Below are positions 14,649 to 20,602 of a stretch of 20,959 nt of DNA, piece after piece. This DNA comes from Ancylobacter novellus (GTDB lineage Bacteria > Pseudomonadota > Alphaproteobacteria > Rhizobiales > Xanthobacteraceae). The notes under the pieces are model-generated. The model had not been told where the DNA came from. It worked only from the letters and a program-made list of their open reading frames with translations, and did no database searches. Positions within the stretch are counted from its first letter, which is position 1, and each line of letters starts with the position of its first letter. Made by a program: the position numbers and the translations under genes. The stretch covers positions 1-20,959 of the forward strand of contig QFQD01000063.1 of the NCBI GenBank assembly GCA_003241485.1, read 5' to 3'.

Positions 14649-15236
14649 CTAGGCGCCGTGCGGCGCTGCGGCCGGGATGACGGCAAGAGCGGGCAGTGCA
14701 CGCAGGCGCCGCGCGCCGCGGCGGATGGTGGCGGCGAGCGAGCCAGCGCGCTTCACCGTGGCGATGCGTGCGTCCGGCTGCATGGGAAAGGTGACGACCG
14801 AAATCTCCCACAGGTCGATCCGCACCAGCCGCCGCACCCGCGAGCGCGGGTCGGTGCGCCCCTCCACGGTGCGAAAGCCGATGGAGAGCCCGTCAATGGC
14901 GCCGGCCCGCATCAGCGCCTGCACCTCGCGGGCACGCGCCACATCCAGCGTCAGCCGGCCGCGCACGAACAGCCCGGTGGCGTCCTCGCGGAGCGTCTGC
15001 CAGGTGCCGATCGGCTCGTTCGGATCGTGCTGGAACAGCATGCGCACCCCGCCCGCCCCGCGCTCACCGAGCGAGCGGGCGAAAGCGCCGGGCAGGATCA
15101 GGTCGCGGCCGAGATCGACCCGGCCGAACAGCGCGGCATAGCCCTCGAAGCTGCCATCGGGCTCGATGCTGGCGAGCGCGCCGGGCAGCGCCTTGGTCTG
15201 GATCGGTGGGGCGGCGGGGTTCAGCACACCGCTCAT
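14649..15236 (-). CDS. HK97-family prohead protease, GTA gp4-like
   Basis: 195 residues from ATG 15236-15234, with GGGAGG six bases upstream; an upstream in-frame extension overlaps the previous gene and is rejected. FEGYAALFGRVDLGRDLILP (30-49) is the family start. His70 in LFQHDPNEPIGTW and Ser118 in AIDGLSIGFRT are the catalytic pair of the U35/HK97 protease fold, and WEISVVTFPMQPDARI (143-158) closes the domain. The last ~35 residues are Arg/Ala-rich. It cleaves the capsid delta domain during maturation. It overlaps the preceding small gene by four bases (ATGA) and precedes the capsid gene by 44 bases. Confidence 0.95.
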   Translation of the reverse strand: MSGVLNPAAPPIQTKALPGALASIEPDGSFEGYAALFGRVDLGRDLILPGAFARSLGERGAGGVRMLFQHDPNEPIGTWQTLREDATGLFVRGRLTLDVARAREVQALMRAGAIDGLSIGFRTVEGRTDPRSRVRRLVRIDLWEISVVTFPMQPDARIATVKRAGSLAATIRRGARRLRALPALAVIPAAAPHGA

Positions 15237-15418
15237 GCCCCGCCTCCCCCGCCCTTGGCGCGGCGGGTGGCGGCGGCGCGTTCCAGCTTGCCGAGCGTGC
15301 GGCCGAACTGGCGGAAAACCTGCGGCGCCTCGCCGGCCCGGCCGGGTGCGGGCAGGCCCGGCGCAAGGCCGTGGAAGCGTGCGGGCAGCAGGGCCCGGAT
15401 ACGCGGTTTCGCAGTCAT
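15233..15418 (-). CDS. 61-residue basic protein of unknown function in the head module
   Basis: Start ATG 15418-15416 overlaps the stop of the preceding gene, and its own stop overlaps the start of the protease gene, both as ATGA. The product is basic, Pro/Gly/Arg-rich (PARFHGLAPGLPAPGRAG, 12-29), then QVFRQFGRTLGKLERAAATR (33-52), and ends in a glycine run. No family is recognised. Tight coupling on both sides, codon use like its neighbours and a position just before the prohead protease suggest a head-assembly helper, perhaps bridging portal and scaffold. That role is inference from location only. Confidence 0.6.
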   Translation of the reverse strand: MTAKPRIRALLPARFHGLAPGLPAPGRAGEAPQVFRQFGRTLGKLERAAATRRAKGGGGGA

Positions 15419-15603
15419 TCCTCGTCTCCGAACTGGGCGTTGAAGCGCGCGATCTCGCGCACGAAGTCATCGAAGCGCCGGGCGGCGCGGGCGAGTTCGC
15501 GCATGGTGGCGACGGCAAGAGCGGAGGCGCCCAGCGCCCACATCAGGAGCGCGAGATGGGCGAGGTCGCCGCGTGCCGCGAAGGCGTCGATCAGGGTCTG
15601 CAT
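15415..15603 (-). CDS. 62-residue protein with one hydrophobic segment, positional equivalent of GTA g3.5
   Basis: Start ATG 15603-15601 with GGAG ten bases upstream. Residues 14-33 (AHLALLMWALGASALAVATM) form a single probable membrane segment. They are followed by an amphipathic RELARAARRFDDFVREIARF (34-53) that resembles small proteins placed between portal and protease genes in Rhizobiales GTA clusters. R. capsulatus has a small gene at the same place (g3.5, rcc01685, reported as needed for heads), but I cannot show sequence homology to it by eye. It lies 71 bases after the portal stop and overlaps the next small gene by four bases. Confidence 0.7.
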   Translation of the reverse strand: MQTLIDAFAARGDLAHLALLMWALGASALAVATMRELARAARRFDDFVREIARFNAQFGDEE

Positions 15604-15674
15604 GGGTGTTGCTCCAACCGTCTTCCCCGCTCCTCCCCGTCATCCCGGCCGGAGGCGAATGAAGGGAACGGCGC

Positions 15675-16826
15675 CTACTCCCCCGTGCCGTAGCCCACCG
15701 CCTGGCGCTTTTCGTCATCGGTGAGGAAGCTGGCCTCGTTCACCCGGCGCCACAGCGCCTCGCGCTCGACGCTCAGCGCTTCCACCGCGTCGAGGTCCGG
15801 CTCCAGCGTCAGCCGGCCCGCGCCATAAGCAGGCGCCAGCCAGCCCGAAAGGTCGGCCGCCAGCCGGCGCGCCAGCGGCAGCACGGTCTGGCGCCACAGC
15901 ACGCGGCTCGCCTCGGCATAGTTGGAATAGGTGGCGTCGCCGGGAATGCCGAGCATCATCGGCGGCACGCCGAAGGCGAGCGCGATCTCCCGCGCCGCCG
16001 CGTTCTTCGCCTCCAGGAAATCCATGTCCTTCGGCGTCAGCGAGAGCGGGCGCCAGTCCAGCCCGCCCTCCAGCAGCAGCGGGCGGCCGGCATTGGCGCT
16101 GCCGGCGAAATTCGCCTCCAGCTCCTCTTTCAGCCGCTCGAACTGCTCGTCCGAGAGATTGCCGGCACCGCCATAGACCAGCGCGCCGGAGGGGCGCGCG
16201 GCATTGTCCAGCAGCGCCTTGTTCCACGCCCCGGCAGCATTGTGCAGGTCCAGCGCCACCTGCGCCGCCTCCAGCGGCGGGGCGCCGTAATAGTCATCCA
16301 GCGGGTTGAACAGCGCGATGTGCAGGATCGGCGGCACCGCGCCCTCTTGGGTGAAGCGCACGCTGCGCCCGCCGGCGGCGTAGTCATAGGCCTGCGCCCA
16401 GCCATCCGCGCCGGGCACCACGCGCATGCGGTCGGGCCGCAGCACATGCAGCTCGCGCGGCACGCCGTCGAGCGCCACCGCCTCGACATAGGCATTGCCG
16501 GCGATCATGAGATGCGCCGCCAGCGCCTCCATCAGGCCGCAGCCGGACAGGCGGGGGTTGGGCTGGGCCATGAGTTCGATCAGCGGATGGGCGTCGATCT
16601 CGCGCCCGCCCTCGGTGAGGGTGAAGCTCACCTGCCCCACCGCCTCGGCCACCAGCCGCACGCAGCGATGCGCCACCGCGTTGCGCTGGTAGCCCTCGCG
16701 GGCCAGCGCGCCATAATCGCGCGGCGTCCATTGCGGCCGGTGCCCGCCCAGCAGCGCGACCAGCGACTGGGTGCGCGAGGCCTTGGCCTCCGGCGGCGCA
16801 GCGCGGCGGAAGGAGAACAGCTTCAT
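15675..16826 (-). CDS. HK97-family portal protein, GTA gp3-like
   Basis: 383 residues from ATG 16826-16824; the frame is open further upstream across a repeat, which is not coding. Family blocks include QRNAVAHRCVRLVAEAVGQV (47-66), HPLIELMAQPNP (80-91), AHLMIAGNAYVEAV (104-117), NPLDDYYGAPPLEAAQVALD (174-193) and FGVPPMMLGIPGDATYSNYA (285-304). The portal dodecamer forms the DNA entry and exit vertex and docks the terminase. The length is close to RcGTA g3 (rcc01684). It is separated from the large terminase gene by a 199-base gap containing a REPIN-like copy. Confidence 0.96.
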   Translation of the reverse strand: MKLFSFRRAAPPEAKASRTQSLVALLGGHRPQWTPRDYGALAREGYQRNAVAHRCVRLVAEAVGQVSFTLTEGGREIDAHPLIELMAQPNPRLSGCGLMEALAAHLMIAGNAYVEAVALDGVPRELHVLRPDRMRVVPGADGWAQAYDYAAGGRSVRFTQEGAVPPILHIALFNPLDDYYGAPPLEAAQVALDLHNAAGAWNKALLDNAARPSGALVYGGAGNLSDEQFERLKEELEANFAGSANAGRPLLLEGGLDWRPLSLTPKDMDFLEAKNAAAREIALAFGVPPMMLGIPGDATYSNYAEASRVLWRQTVLPLARRLAADLSGWLAPAYGAGRLTLEPDLDAVEALSVEREALWRRVNEASFLTDDEKRQAVGYGTGE

Positions 16827-16882
16827 GCGAGGGCTCCGATGTGAAACGGGAATGCGAAGACGACGCTTTGCGGCAAATTCTT

Positions 16883-16994
16883 GCGCTGGGTCCCGGATCG
16901 GCGCCGCGCTACGCGCAGCTTGTCCGGGAAACAGAAGGCCTCGTGTCCCGGACAAGTGACGCCCCAGGGGAAACGCAGCTCCGGGACCCAGCGC
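16883..16994. repeat. REPIN-like paired inverted repeat, copy E (types III + II)
   Basis: 112 bases between the large terminase and portal genes. The left half is type III (GCCGCGCTACGCGCAGC interior). The right half is a worn type II (GACGCCCCAGGGGAAACG interior) with GAGCTGCG replacing GATCGGCG next to the outer arm. The outer arms GCGCTGGGTCCCGGA and TCCGGGACCCAGCGC remain perfect. It is the most divergent full copy, and it shows that the arms are preserved while the interiors drift. Confidence 0.92.
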
Positions 16995-17025
16995 AAGACG
17001 CGCTAGCCGAATCCCGGCCACGCCC

Positions 17026-18390
17026 TCACACCCGCCGCACCCGTGGCGCCACGTCCTTCGGGCCCAGCGCCAGCGCGGTGATGGCCCAGACCAGCGCGTC
17101 GAGCCGGTCGGGCGAGCGCCCGTTCGACAGACCCTCGCGGCCGAAATCGCACAGTTCGTCCTCCAGCGCCGGGAAGGCGCCGGCATGGCGCACCCGGCCC
17201 TGCTCGTAGAGCGCGGCCACCGGCTCGGCGCGCAGCCATTTGCCGCGCGTGGCGCGCACCTCGCTAACCGGCACGGCCGGGTCGAGGCCGGCGAGGATGG
17301 TCTTCACCATCTCCCCGCCCTGGTTCACCTCCACCACCACGCGGTCGGCCTCCAGCTGGTGGAACAGCCCCAGCGCCCGGCCGCCCCAGGCGGTCGGCGT
17401 CAGGCCCTGCGCGCTCTCATCGGCCAGCACATGCACGAGGCCCTCGCGGTCGATCCCCGCCGCCACGATCCCGCACGCATCGGCGTGCTTGCGCGAGGAA
17501 GCGGGCGGATCGACCGCCACCACGATACGCACCAGCTCGGGCGCCGCCGGTTCGCGTGCCGCCTCCAGCGCGGCGCGGTTCCACAGGGCGTCCGGCCGGT
17601 CCTCGACCAGTTCGCCCTCCAGCTCCTGCCGGCCGAGCCTTGTGCCGGCATAGCGGCCGACCACGGTGTGGAGAAAGCTCGGCGCCAGATGCGCGGCGTT
17701 CTCGCGCGTGCCCATCCGCGTCACCGCCGTGCGCGGATCGGCCAGCAGCGCGCGGATCAGCGCGGTCGGGCGCGGCGTGGTCGTCACCATCTGGCGCGGC
17801 CGCGCGCCGAGGCGCAGGCCGAATTGCAGCATGTCGAACGCCGCCTGCGCGTAGCGCCATTTCGCCAGCTCGTCGCACCAAGCGGCATCGAATTGCGGCC
17901 CGCGCAGGCTCTCCGGGTCGTCGGCGGAAAAGCCCTGCGCCACCGCGCCATTGGGCCATTCCAGCCGGCGGCGGGAGGATTCCCAGACCGGCCGCTCGCG
18001 ATGCGGATGCACGGCGAGGAGGCCGGAGACGCCCTCCACCATCACCTCGCGCACATCGGCGAGGCTCTCCGCCACCAGCGCGATGCGTCCGGCGGGTGGG
18101 CCGTCGCGCCCGAACGCCAGCGCGCGGACCCATTCCGCGCCCGCCCGCGTCTTGCCCGCGCCGCGCCCGCCCAGCACCAGCCAGGTCAGCCAGTCGCCGC
18201 CGCCCTGCGCCGTCGCGGGGGGAAGCTGCGCCGGCCGGCCGATCAGCGGCCAGTGGTGCAGCAGCCATTCGGCGGTGTCGGGCTCCAGCCCGGCGATGAA
18301 CTCAGCCAGCCTCCCGGCCTGCCAGCACGCGCTCAAGCGTTGCGCCAAGCTCGCGTCGGAAGGCGTCGGCATCGCGTGCGGCTGCGTCAT
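17026..18390 (-). CDS. terL: large terminase subunit (TerL), GTA gp2-like
   Basis: 454 residues from ATG 18390-18388; ATG 18372-18370 is an alternative and the frame stays open to 18483. Walker A is GGRGAGKT (74-81) and Walker B ends in FDAAWCDELA with Asp173/Glu174. The motif MVTTTPRPT (201-209) marks the ATPase coupling region. The C-terminal RNase H-like nuclease shows VAVDPPAS (Asp293), VVVEVNQGG (Glu354) and SPDRLDALVWAI (Asp428, Asp431). This protein drives DNA packaging and cuts at the end; in GTAs packaging is essentially non-specific for host DNA. It overlaps the small terminase gene by 89 bases if the first ATG is used, an unusually long overlap, so the start is the least certain part. 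Confidence 0.95.
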   Translation of the reverse strand: MTQPHAMPTPSDASLAQRLSACWQAGRLAEFIAGLEPDTAEWLLHHWPLIGRPAQLPPATAQGGGDWLTWLVLGGRGAGKTRAGAEWVRALAFGRDGPPAGRIALVAESLADVREVMVEGVSGLLAVHPHRERPVWESSRRRLEWPNGAVAQGFSADDPESLRGPQFDAAWCDELAKWRYAQAAFDMLQFGLRLGARPRQMVTTTPRPTALIRALLADPRTAVTRMGTRENAAHLAPSFLHTVVGRYAGTRLGRQELEGELVEDRPDALWNRAALEAAREPAAPELVRIVVAVDPPASSRKHADACGIVAAGIDREGLVHVLADESAQGLTPTAWGGRALGLFHQLEADRVVVEVNQGGEMVKTILAGLDPAVPVSEVRATRGKWLRAEPVAALYEQGRVRHAGAFPALEDELCDFGREGLSNGRSPDRLDALVWAITALALGPKDVAPRVRRV

Positions 18391-18832
18391 CCTCGGCCCC
18401 GTCCGGCTCGTTCTTCTCCAGCGCCGCGAGTTCGCGCAGCGCCCGCACCAGCACGGCCAGCGTGCGCGCCGCGCGTTCGGCATCGGCGACGCTCGCCCCG
18501 CCCGGCCCGCCGGCCTGCGCCAGCAGCTGCTCGACCCCGGTGATCTCCGCCTCGATCCGCCCCACCAGCCGCACGATCAGCGCGCGGCGCGAGAGCGGGG
18601 CCGGCGCCGGCGGCGCCTCGCCGTCGACCGCTGCGGCCGGCGGAGGTGGCGGGCGAAGCGGCATGCGCCGCGAGCGCGGCGTCCACTCCCACAGCTTCGC
18701 CCGGCCGGTCAGCGTGGTGACGCCGATGCCGAGCATGGCGGCGAGGTCGGCCATCGGCACATTCGTCTCTTCATAGAGCCGGCGCGCCACCGCCACCGCC
18801 TCGGGCGAGATGACCCGCCGGGGAACCGTCAT
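18302..18832 (-). CDS. terS: small terminase subunit (TerS), GTA gp1-like
   Basis: 176 residues, ATG 18832-18830 with GAGG six bases upstream. Residues about 10-50 form a helix-turn-helix (ISPEAVAVARRLYEETNVPM then ADLAAMLGIGVTTLTGRAKL). A Pro/Ala-rich linker (59-80) follows, and then a helical oligomerisation region to the C terminus with heptad-like Leu spacing (SRRALIVRLVGRIEAEITGV, 81-100). The layout matches small terminases and RcGTA g1 (rcc01682). It recognises DNA and stimulates TerL. It is the first gene of the cluster, preceded by a leader with a promoter (18972-19000) and a terminator hairpin (18871-18900). Confidence 0.86.
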   Translation of the reverse strand: MTVPRRVISPEAVAVARRLYEETNVPMADLAAMLGIGVTTLTGRAKLWEWTPRSRRMPLRPPPPPAAAVDGEAPPAPAPLSRRALIVRLVGRIEAEITGVEQLLAQAGGPGGASVADAERAARTLAVLVRALRELAALEKNEPDGAEDDAAARDADAFRRELGATLERVLAGREAG

Positions 18833-18870
18833 GCCGCCTCCCGCCCGCGCCCGCGGCGCCGATGTGCAGA

Positions 18871-18900
18871 AACGAAAAAGCCGGCCCGAACGGCCGGCCT
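18871..18900 (-). terminator. intrinsic terminator/attenuator hairpin in the leader of gp1
   Basis: The arms GCCGGCC (18880-18886) and GGCCGGC (18892-18898) pair perfectly around a five-base loop. On the minus strand the stem is followed by TTTTTCGTTT. On the plus strand no T-run follows, so the signal is minus-oriented. It could end transcripts from the unknown gene at 19104-19961. It also lies between the candidate gp1 promoter and the gp1 start, so it could act as an attenuator for the whole cluster. Confidence 0.75.
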
Positions 18901-18971
18901 GAAACCCGCGCCCCGCGCCGGCCAGCGGGCCGATCGCCCGCGCCCTCGACGCAACTGTGGAGCATGCCCAA

Positions 18972-19000
18972 AAGCTACCGGACCAGCGTCACGCTGTCAA
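18972..19000 (-). promoter_or_regulatory. candidate promoter of the GTA cluster
   Basis: On the minus strand a perfect TTGACA (19000-18995) is followed after exactly 17 bases by TAGCTT (18977-18972), keeping the T-A----T pattern of a -10 box. The spacer holds a perfect short palindrome AGCGTCACGCT (18985-18995), and an imperfect palindrome AGGACTATTTTCCT (19000-19013) touches the -35. Both are possible operator sites. The start of transcription would be near 18965, giving a ~130-base leader that includes the terminator hairpin. Confidence 0.55.
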
Positions 19001-19022
19001 GGACTATTTTCCTATTTATATA
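18994..19022 (+). promoter_or_regulatory. possible divergent plus-strand promoter overlapping the cluster promoter
   Basis: CTGTCA (18994-18999) and TATATA (19017-19022) are separated by 17 bases on the plus strand, each matching four of six consensus positions. It would overlap the minus-strand promoter and place the palindrome AGGACTATTTTCCT in its spacer. The downstream candidate is the small frame at 19044-19241. The overlap geometry would suit one regulator controlling both directions, but this is inference. Confidence 0.3.
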
Positions 19023-19043
19023 CGTAACAAAGCAGGCCATGTG

Positions 19044-19241
19044 ATGGAAGGTGATTCGCGACAGGCCTGCGCTGAAGATGCCCCACTTACGGAGTTGGAC
19101 GAGCTAGTGATCGCAAATTGGCGGCGCCGAGGATACGTGATCCCTTCCCCCGAACTTAAGGGCGAAGTCCTCGACGACCTCTGCAACAAACTCCGCAACG
19201 CTGCGCAGCGTTTCGAGGACAGGCTTTCCTGCGAACGGTGA
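19044..19241 (+). CDS. small ORF of unknown function overlapping the 3' end of the opposite gene
   Basis: 65 residues from ATG 19044; the frame is open from a GTG at 18957. The product is acidic at the start and then amphipathic (ELDELVIANWRRRGYVIPSP, GEVLDDLCNKLRNAAQRFED). No family is recognised. Its last 138 bases are antiparallel to the C-terminal coding part of the gene at 19104-19961. Third-position GC is about 64 percent for this frame and about 65 percent for the opposite frame in the overlap, so composition does not decide. It is supported by the possible promoter at 18994-19022. It may be only a mirror of the other gene. Confidence 0.3.
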   Translation: MEGDSRQACAEDAPLTELDELVIANWRRRGYVIPSPELKGEVLDDLCNKLRNAAQRFEDRLSCER

Positions 19242-19961
19242 ACCTTGTGGGAGCCCGTGGGTAAAAATTGGGAATGGTGGCGAAGTCGGCATTGGCAAAA
19301 GTGAGAGTTCCAACCCTTCGCGGATTAGGAACATGTCCTCTTCGGTGACTAGAAGCGTATCCCCTCTCTTGTTCTGAGGCGGAAGAGAATCCCAAATAGC
19401 TGGTTGCACAGATGGTTTAGACCAACATCCTGCGAAGGTAAGAACTACGAGTTCATGTTTGTCGAGGATGTCCAAGTCATGCAGGGCCCGCAATGCCGAA
19501 TTGCTATCTCGGTTTGGGGATAGACTTCGGATAGCCTGCACAACATCAGGACCAAGGCGTTTCAGTGGATGTTTTGTCAGTCTGGCTTCCCACTCCTCCG
19601 CGCTGGTCGCCAAAAGAAATTTAAGGTTATCGGAGCTTTTCTTTCGAATACGGGCAATGTCGCAAAGCATTATGTCTAATGCGGCTCGCAGATTATGCGC
19701 TACATCACCTAGGATAATTGCAGCATCTTTGGGGGATTCTTTAGAGAAGCGAAGTTCCCAAAGGACCATGTGTTCGTAGTGTGGTTCATGGTAAGGGCAC
19801 CATGCGGTGATCACGGTGGCGCCGTAGTCGAGGATAACAGTTTCGAGTTCGCGGAGGTGCTTTGTTGCCCGAGCTATTTTGAGGCGCGGGCCTTCAAAAG
19901 GTGGCAATAACCGTGGCTCTGGACGATATGTCAAAAACCCATGCAGGCGATCTCCAGCCAT
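19104..19961 (-). CDS. uncharacterised accessory protein of 285 residues
   Basis: Long frame in the lower-GC strip, ATG 19961-19959, weak Shine-Dalgarno. No named domain is recognised. Visible blocks are RLKIARATKHLRELETVILD (26-45), ILGDVAHNLRAALDIMLCDI (83-102) and LRALHDLDILDKHELVVLTF (158-177). The His-Asn-Leu-Arg...Ala-Leu-Asp block and the Leu-His...Asp-Lys-His block recur, as I recall, in widespread uncharacterised bacterial proteins of this size, and the conserved polar residues inside helices could form a HEPN-like or helical-bundle site. No signal peptide or membrane segment is seen. Base composition differs from the GTA genes, which suggests later acquisition. Its 3' end is antiparallel to the small frame at 19044-19241. 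Confidence 0.75.
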   Translation of the reverse strand: MAGDRLHGFLTYRPEPRLLPPFEGPRLKIARATKHLRELETVILDYGATVITAWCPYHEPHYEHMVLWELRFSKESPKDAAIILGDVAHNLRAALDIMLCDIARIRKKSSDNLKFLLATSAEEWEARLTKHPLKRLGPDVVQAIRSLSPNRDSNSALRALHDLDILDKHELVVLTFAGCWSKPSVQPAIWDSLPPQNKRGDTLLVTEEDMFLIREGLELSLLPMPTSPPFPIFTHGLPQGSPFAGKPVLETLRSVAEFVAEVVEDFALKFGGRDHVSSAPPICDH

Positions 19962-20151
19962 GACCGATATTCCCGCAGAAAAAGAGCAGAAGAAGGGTGA
20001 TGAGGTGTTGCGTCGGCTACTGGCGACGCCGCCGAAGCATCAAGAGGCTGGCCGACAAAAAGCCGGCCAGCCTGTAGCTCCAAACGGTCTTAAGGACAGC
20101 GAGGGAGTGCCAGGAGGTTATTCGGCTCAACGCCGTCCGAAGTCGTCTTGA
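19960..20151 (+). CDS. small ORF of unknown function, divergent from the 285-residue gene
   Basis: 63 residues from ATG 19960, with AGGCGA about eight bases upstream. The charged start TDIPAEKEQKKGDEVLRRLL followed by ATPPKH is like small accessory proteins ending in a TPPKPH-type tail, which is a recollection and not a family assignment. The remaining 35 residues are low in structure, cover a 10-bp hairpin and run antiparallel into the DUF3892 gene, so the frame may have lost its original stop. Its start codon overlaps that of the divergent gene, which makes simultaneous expression awkward. Confidence 0.35.
   Translation: MTDIPAEKEQKKGDEVLRRLLATPPKHQEAGRQKAGQPVAPNGLKDSEGVPGGYSAQRRPKSS
20045..20073. 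terminator. 10-bp perfect hairpin between convergent frames
   Basis: AGGCTGGCCG (20045-20054) pairs exactly with CGGCCAGCCT (20064-20073) around a nine-base loop. It lies 17 bases beyond the stop of the DUF3892 gene on the minus strand. No U-tract follows on either strand, so it is a weak terminator candidate or a 3' end-stabilising hairpin. Confidence 0.4.
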
Positions 20152-20359
20152 GATATTTACGCCGATTGCGCTCTTTGACCTCAATCCATACCGAATTGCC
20201 GGCGGTATCTACGGTCCAAAATTTATTCTCGCCACCCTCAATCAGCGAGATCAGAGTATCGATATCACGGTACCACCCGCTGCCGCCAAGGCCTTCTAAT
20301 CGGCGGTCTCGGTCTATGTTATCAGGCTTGTGGCAGGTTACGCGGAATTGAGAAGCCAT
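20090..20359 (-). CDS. DUF3892 domain protein
   Basis: 89 residues, ATG 20359-20357 with AAGG eight bases upstream. The family ends with a characteristic block, here KYLKTTSDGVEPNNLLALP (68-86), and starts with a short RVTCHKP strand (6-12). DUF3892 proteins are small, single-domain and of unknown function, common as accessory genes near mobile DNA. Composition is below the GC level of the GTA cluster. It is separated by 12 bases from the doubtful frame upstream (20372-20578). The hairpin at 20045-20073 follows its stop. Confidence 0.82.
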   Translation of the reverse strand: MASQFRVTCHKPDNIDRDRRLEGLGGSGWYRDIDTLISLIEGGENKFWTVDTAGNSVWIEVKERNRRKYLKTTSDGVEPNNLLALPRCP

Positions 20360-20371
20360 AGCAGTGCCTTT

Positions 20372-20578
20372 CTAGGGCATGGCCGGTCTTGACCAAGGCA
20401 CGATTCGGGAGTCAACTCCGAAGCGCTTCGCAGCCTGTACCGCAGCCGGGCCAAGGGTGATGCGGTCCAGAAATTTCAGCGCCGCCATTCGGAGTGGTCG
20501 CGCAAGTTGAGCGCGTCGCTCATCCCAAGTAGAAAGACATAGACATCTCTTTATGTCTTCTTGCGCGACTGTCTCCAC
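20372..20578 (-). CDS. doubtful small ORF next to the transposase remnant
   Basis: 68 residues from a GTG at 20578-20576, in the same frame as, and directly downstream of, the TAA that ends the transposase remnant. The middle RAQLARPLRMAALKFLDRIT and the C-terminal AAKRFGVDSRIVPWSRPAMP are protein-like, but no family is recognised. It may be a broken gene fused to the insertion-sequence remains or an open frame by chance. The AT-richer start (codons 5-18) differs from the rest. It ends 12 bases before the DUF3892 start. Confidence 0.3.
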   Translation of the reverse strand: METVAQEDIKRCLCLSTWDERRAQLARPLRMAALKFLDRITLGPAAVQAAKRFGVDSRIVPWSRPAMP

Positions 20579-20602
20579 CTGCGGAAGCGCTTCGCCTTCT
20601 GC

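Noticed and set aside
12208..14652. Plus-strand frame of 814 codons across the protease and capsid regions
   Set aside because: It covers the protease in the wrong frame and the capsid gene antisense, and crosses a repeat; no recognisable domain.
6762..16994. The ~112-base inverted repeats as a CRISPR array or as intrinsic terminators
   Set aside because: Copies are kilobases apart with genes between them, so this is not a CRISPR array. No T-run follows the stems on either strand, so they are not standard intrinsic terminators.
17185..18543. Plus-strand frame of 452 codons opposite the terminase genes
   Set aside because: The minus strand shows Walker A/B and nuclease motifs; the plus frame is Arg/Pro-rich without motifs.
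665..18832. An ordinary temperate prophage
   Set aside because: No integrase, excisionase, repressor, replication, lysis gene or attachment site is seen, the gene order and short tape measure are those of GTAs, and flanking DNA on the left looks chromosomal. A decayed prophage whose early genes lie outside the window cannot be fully excluded.
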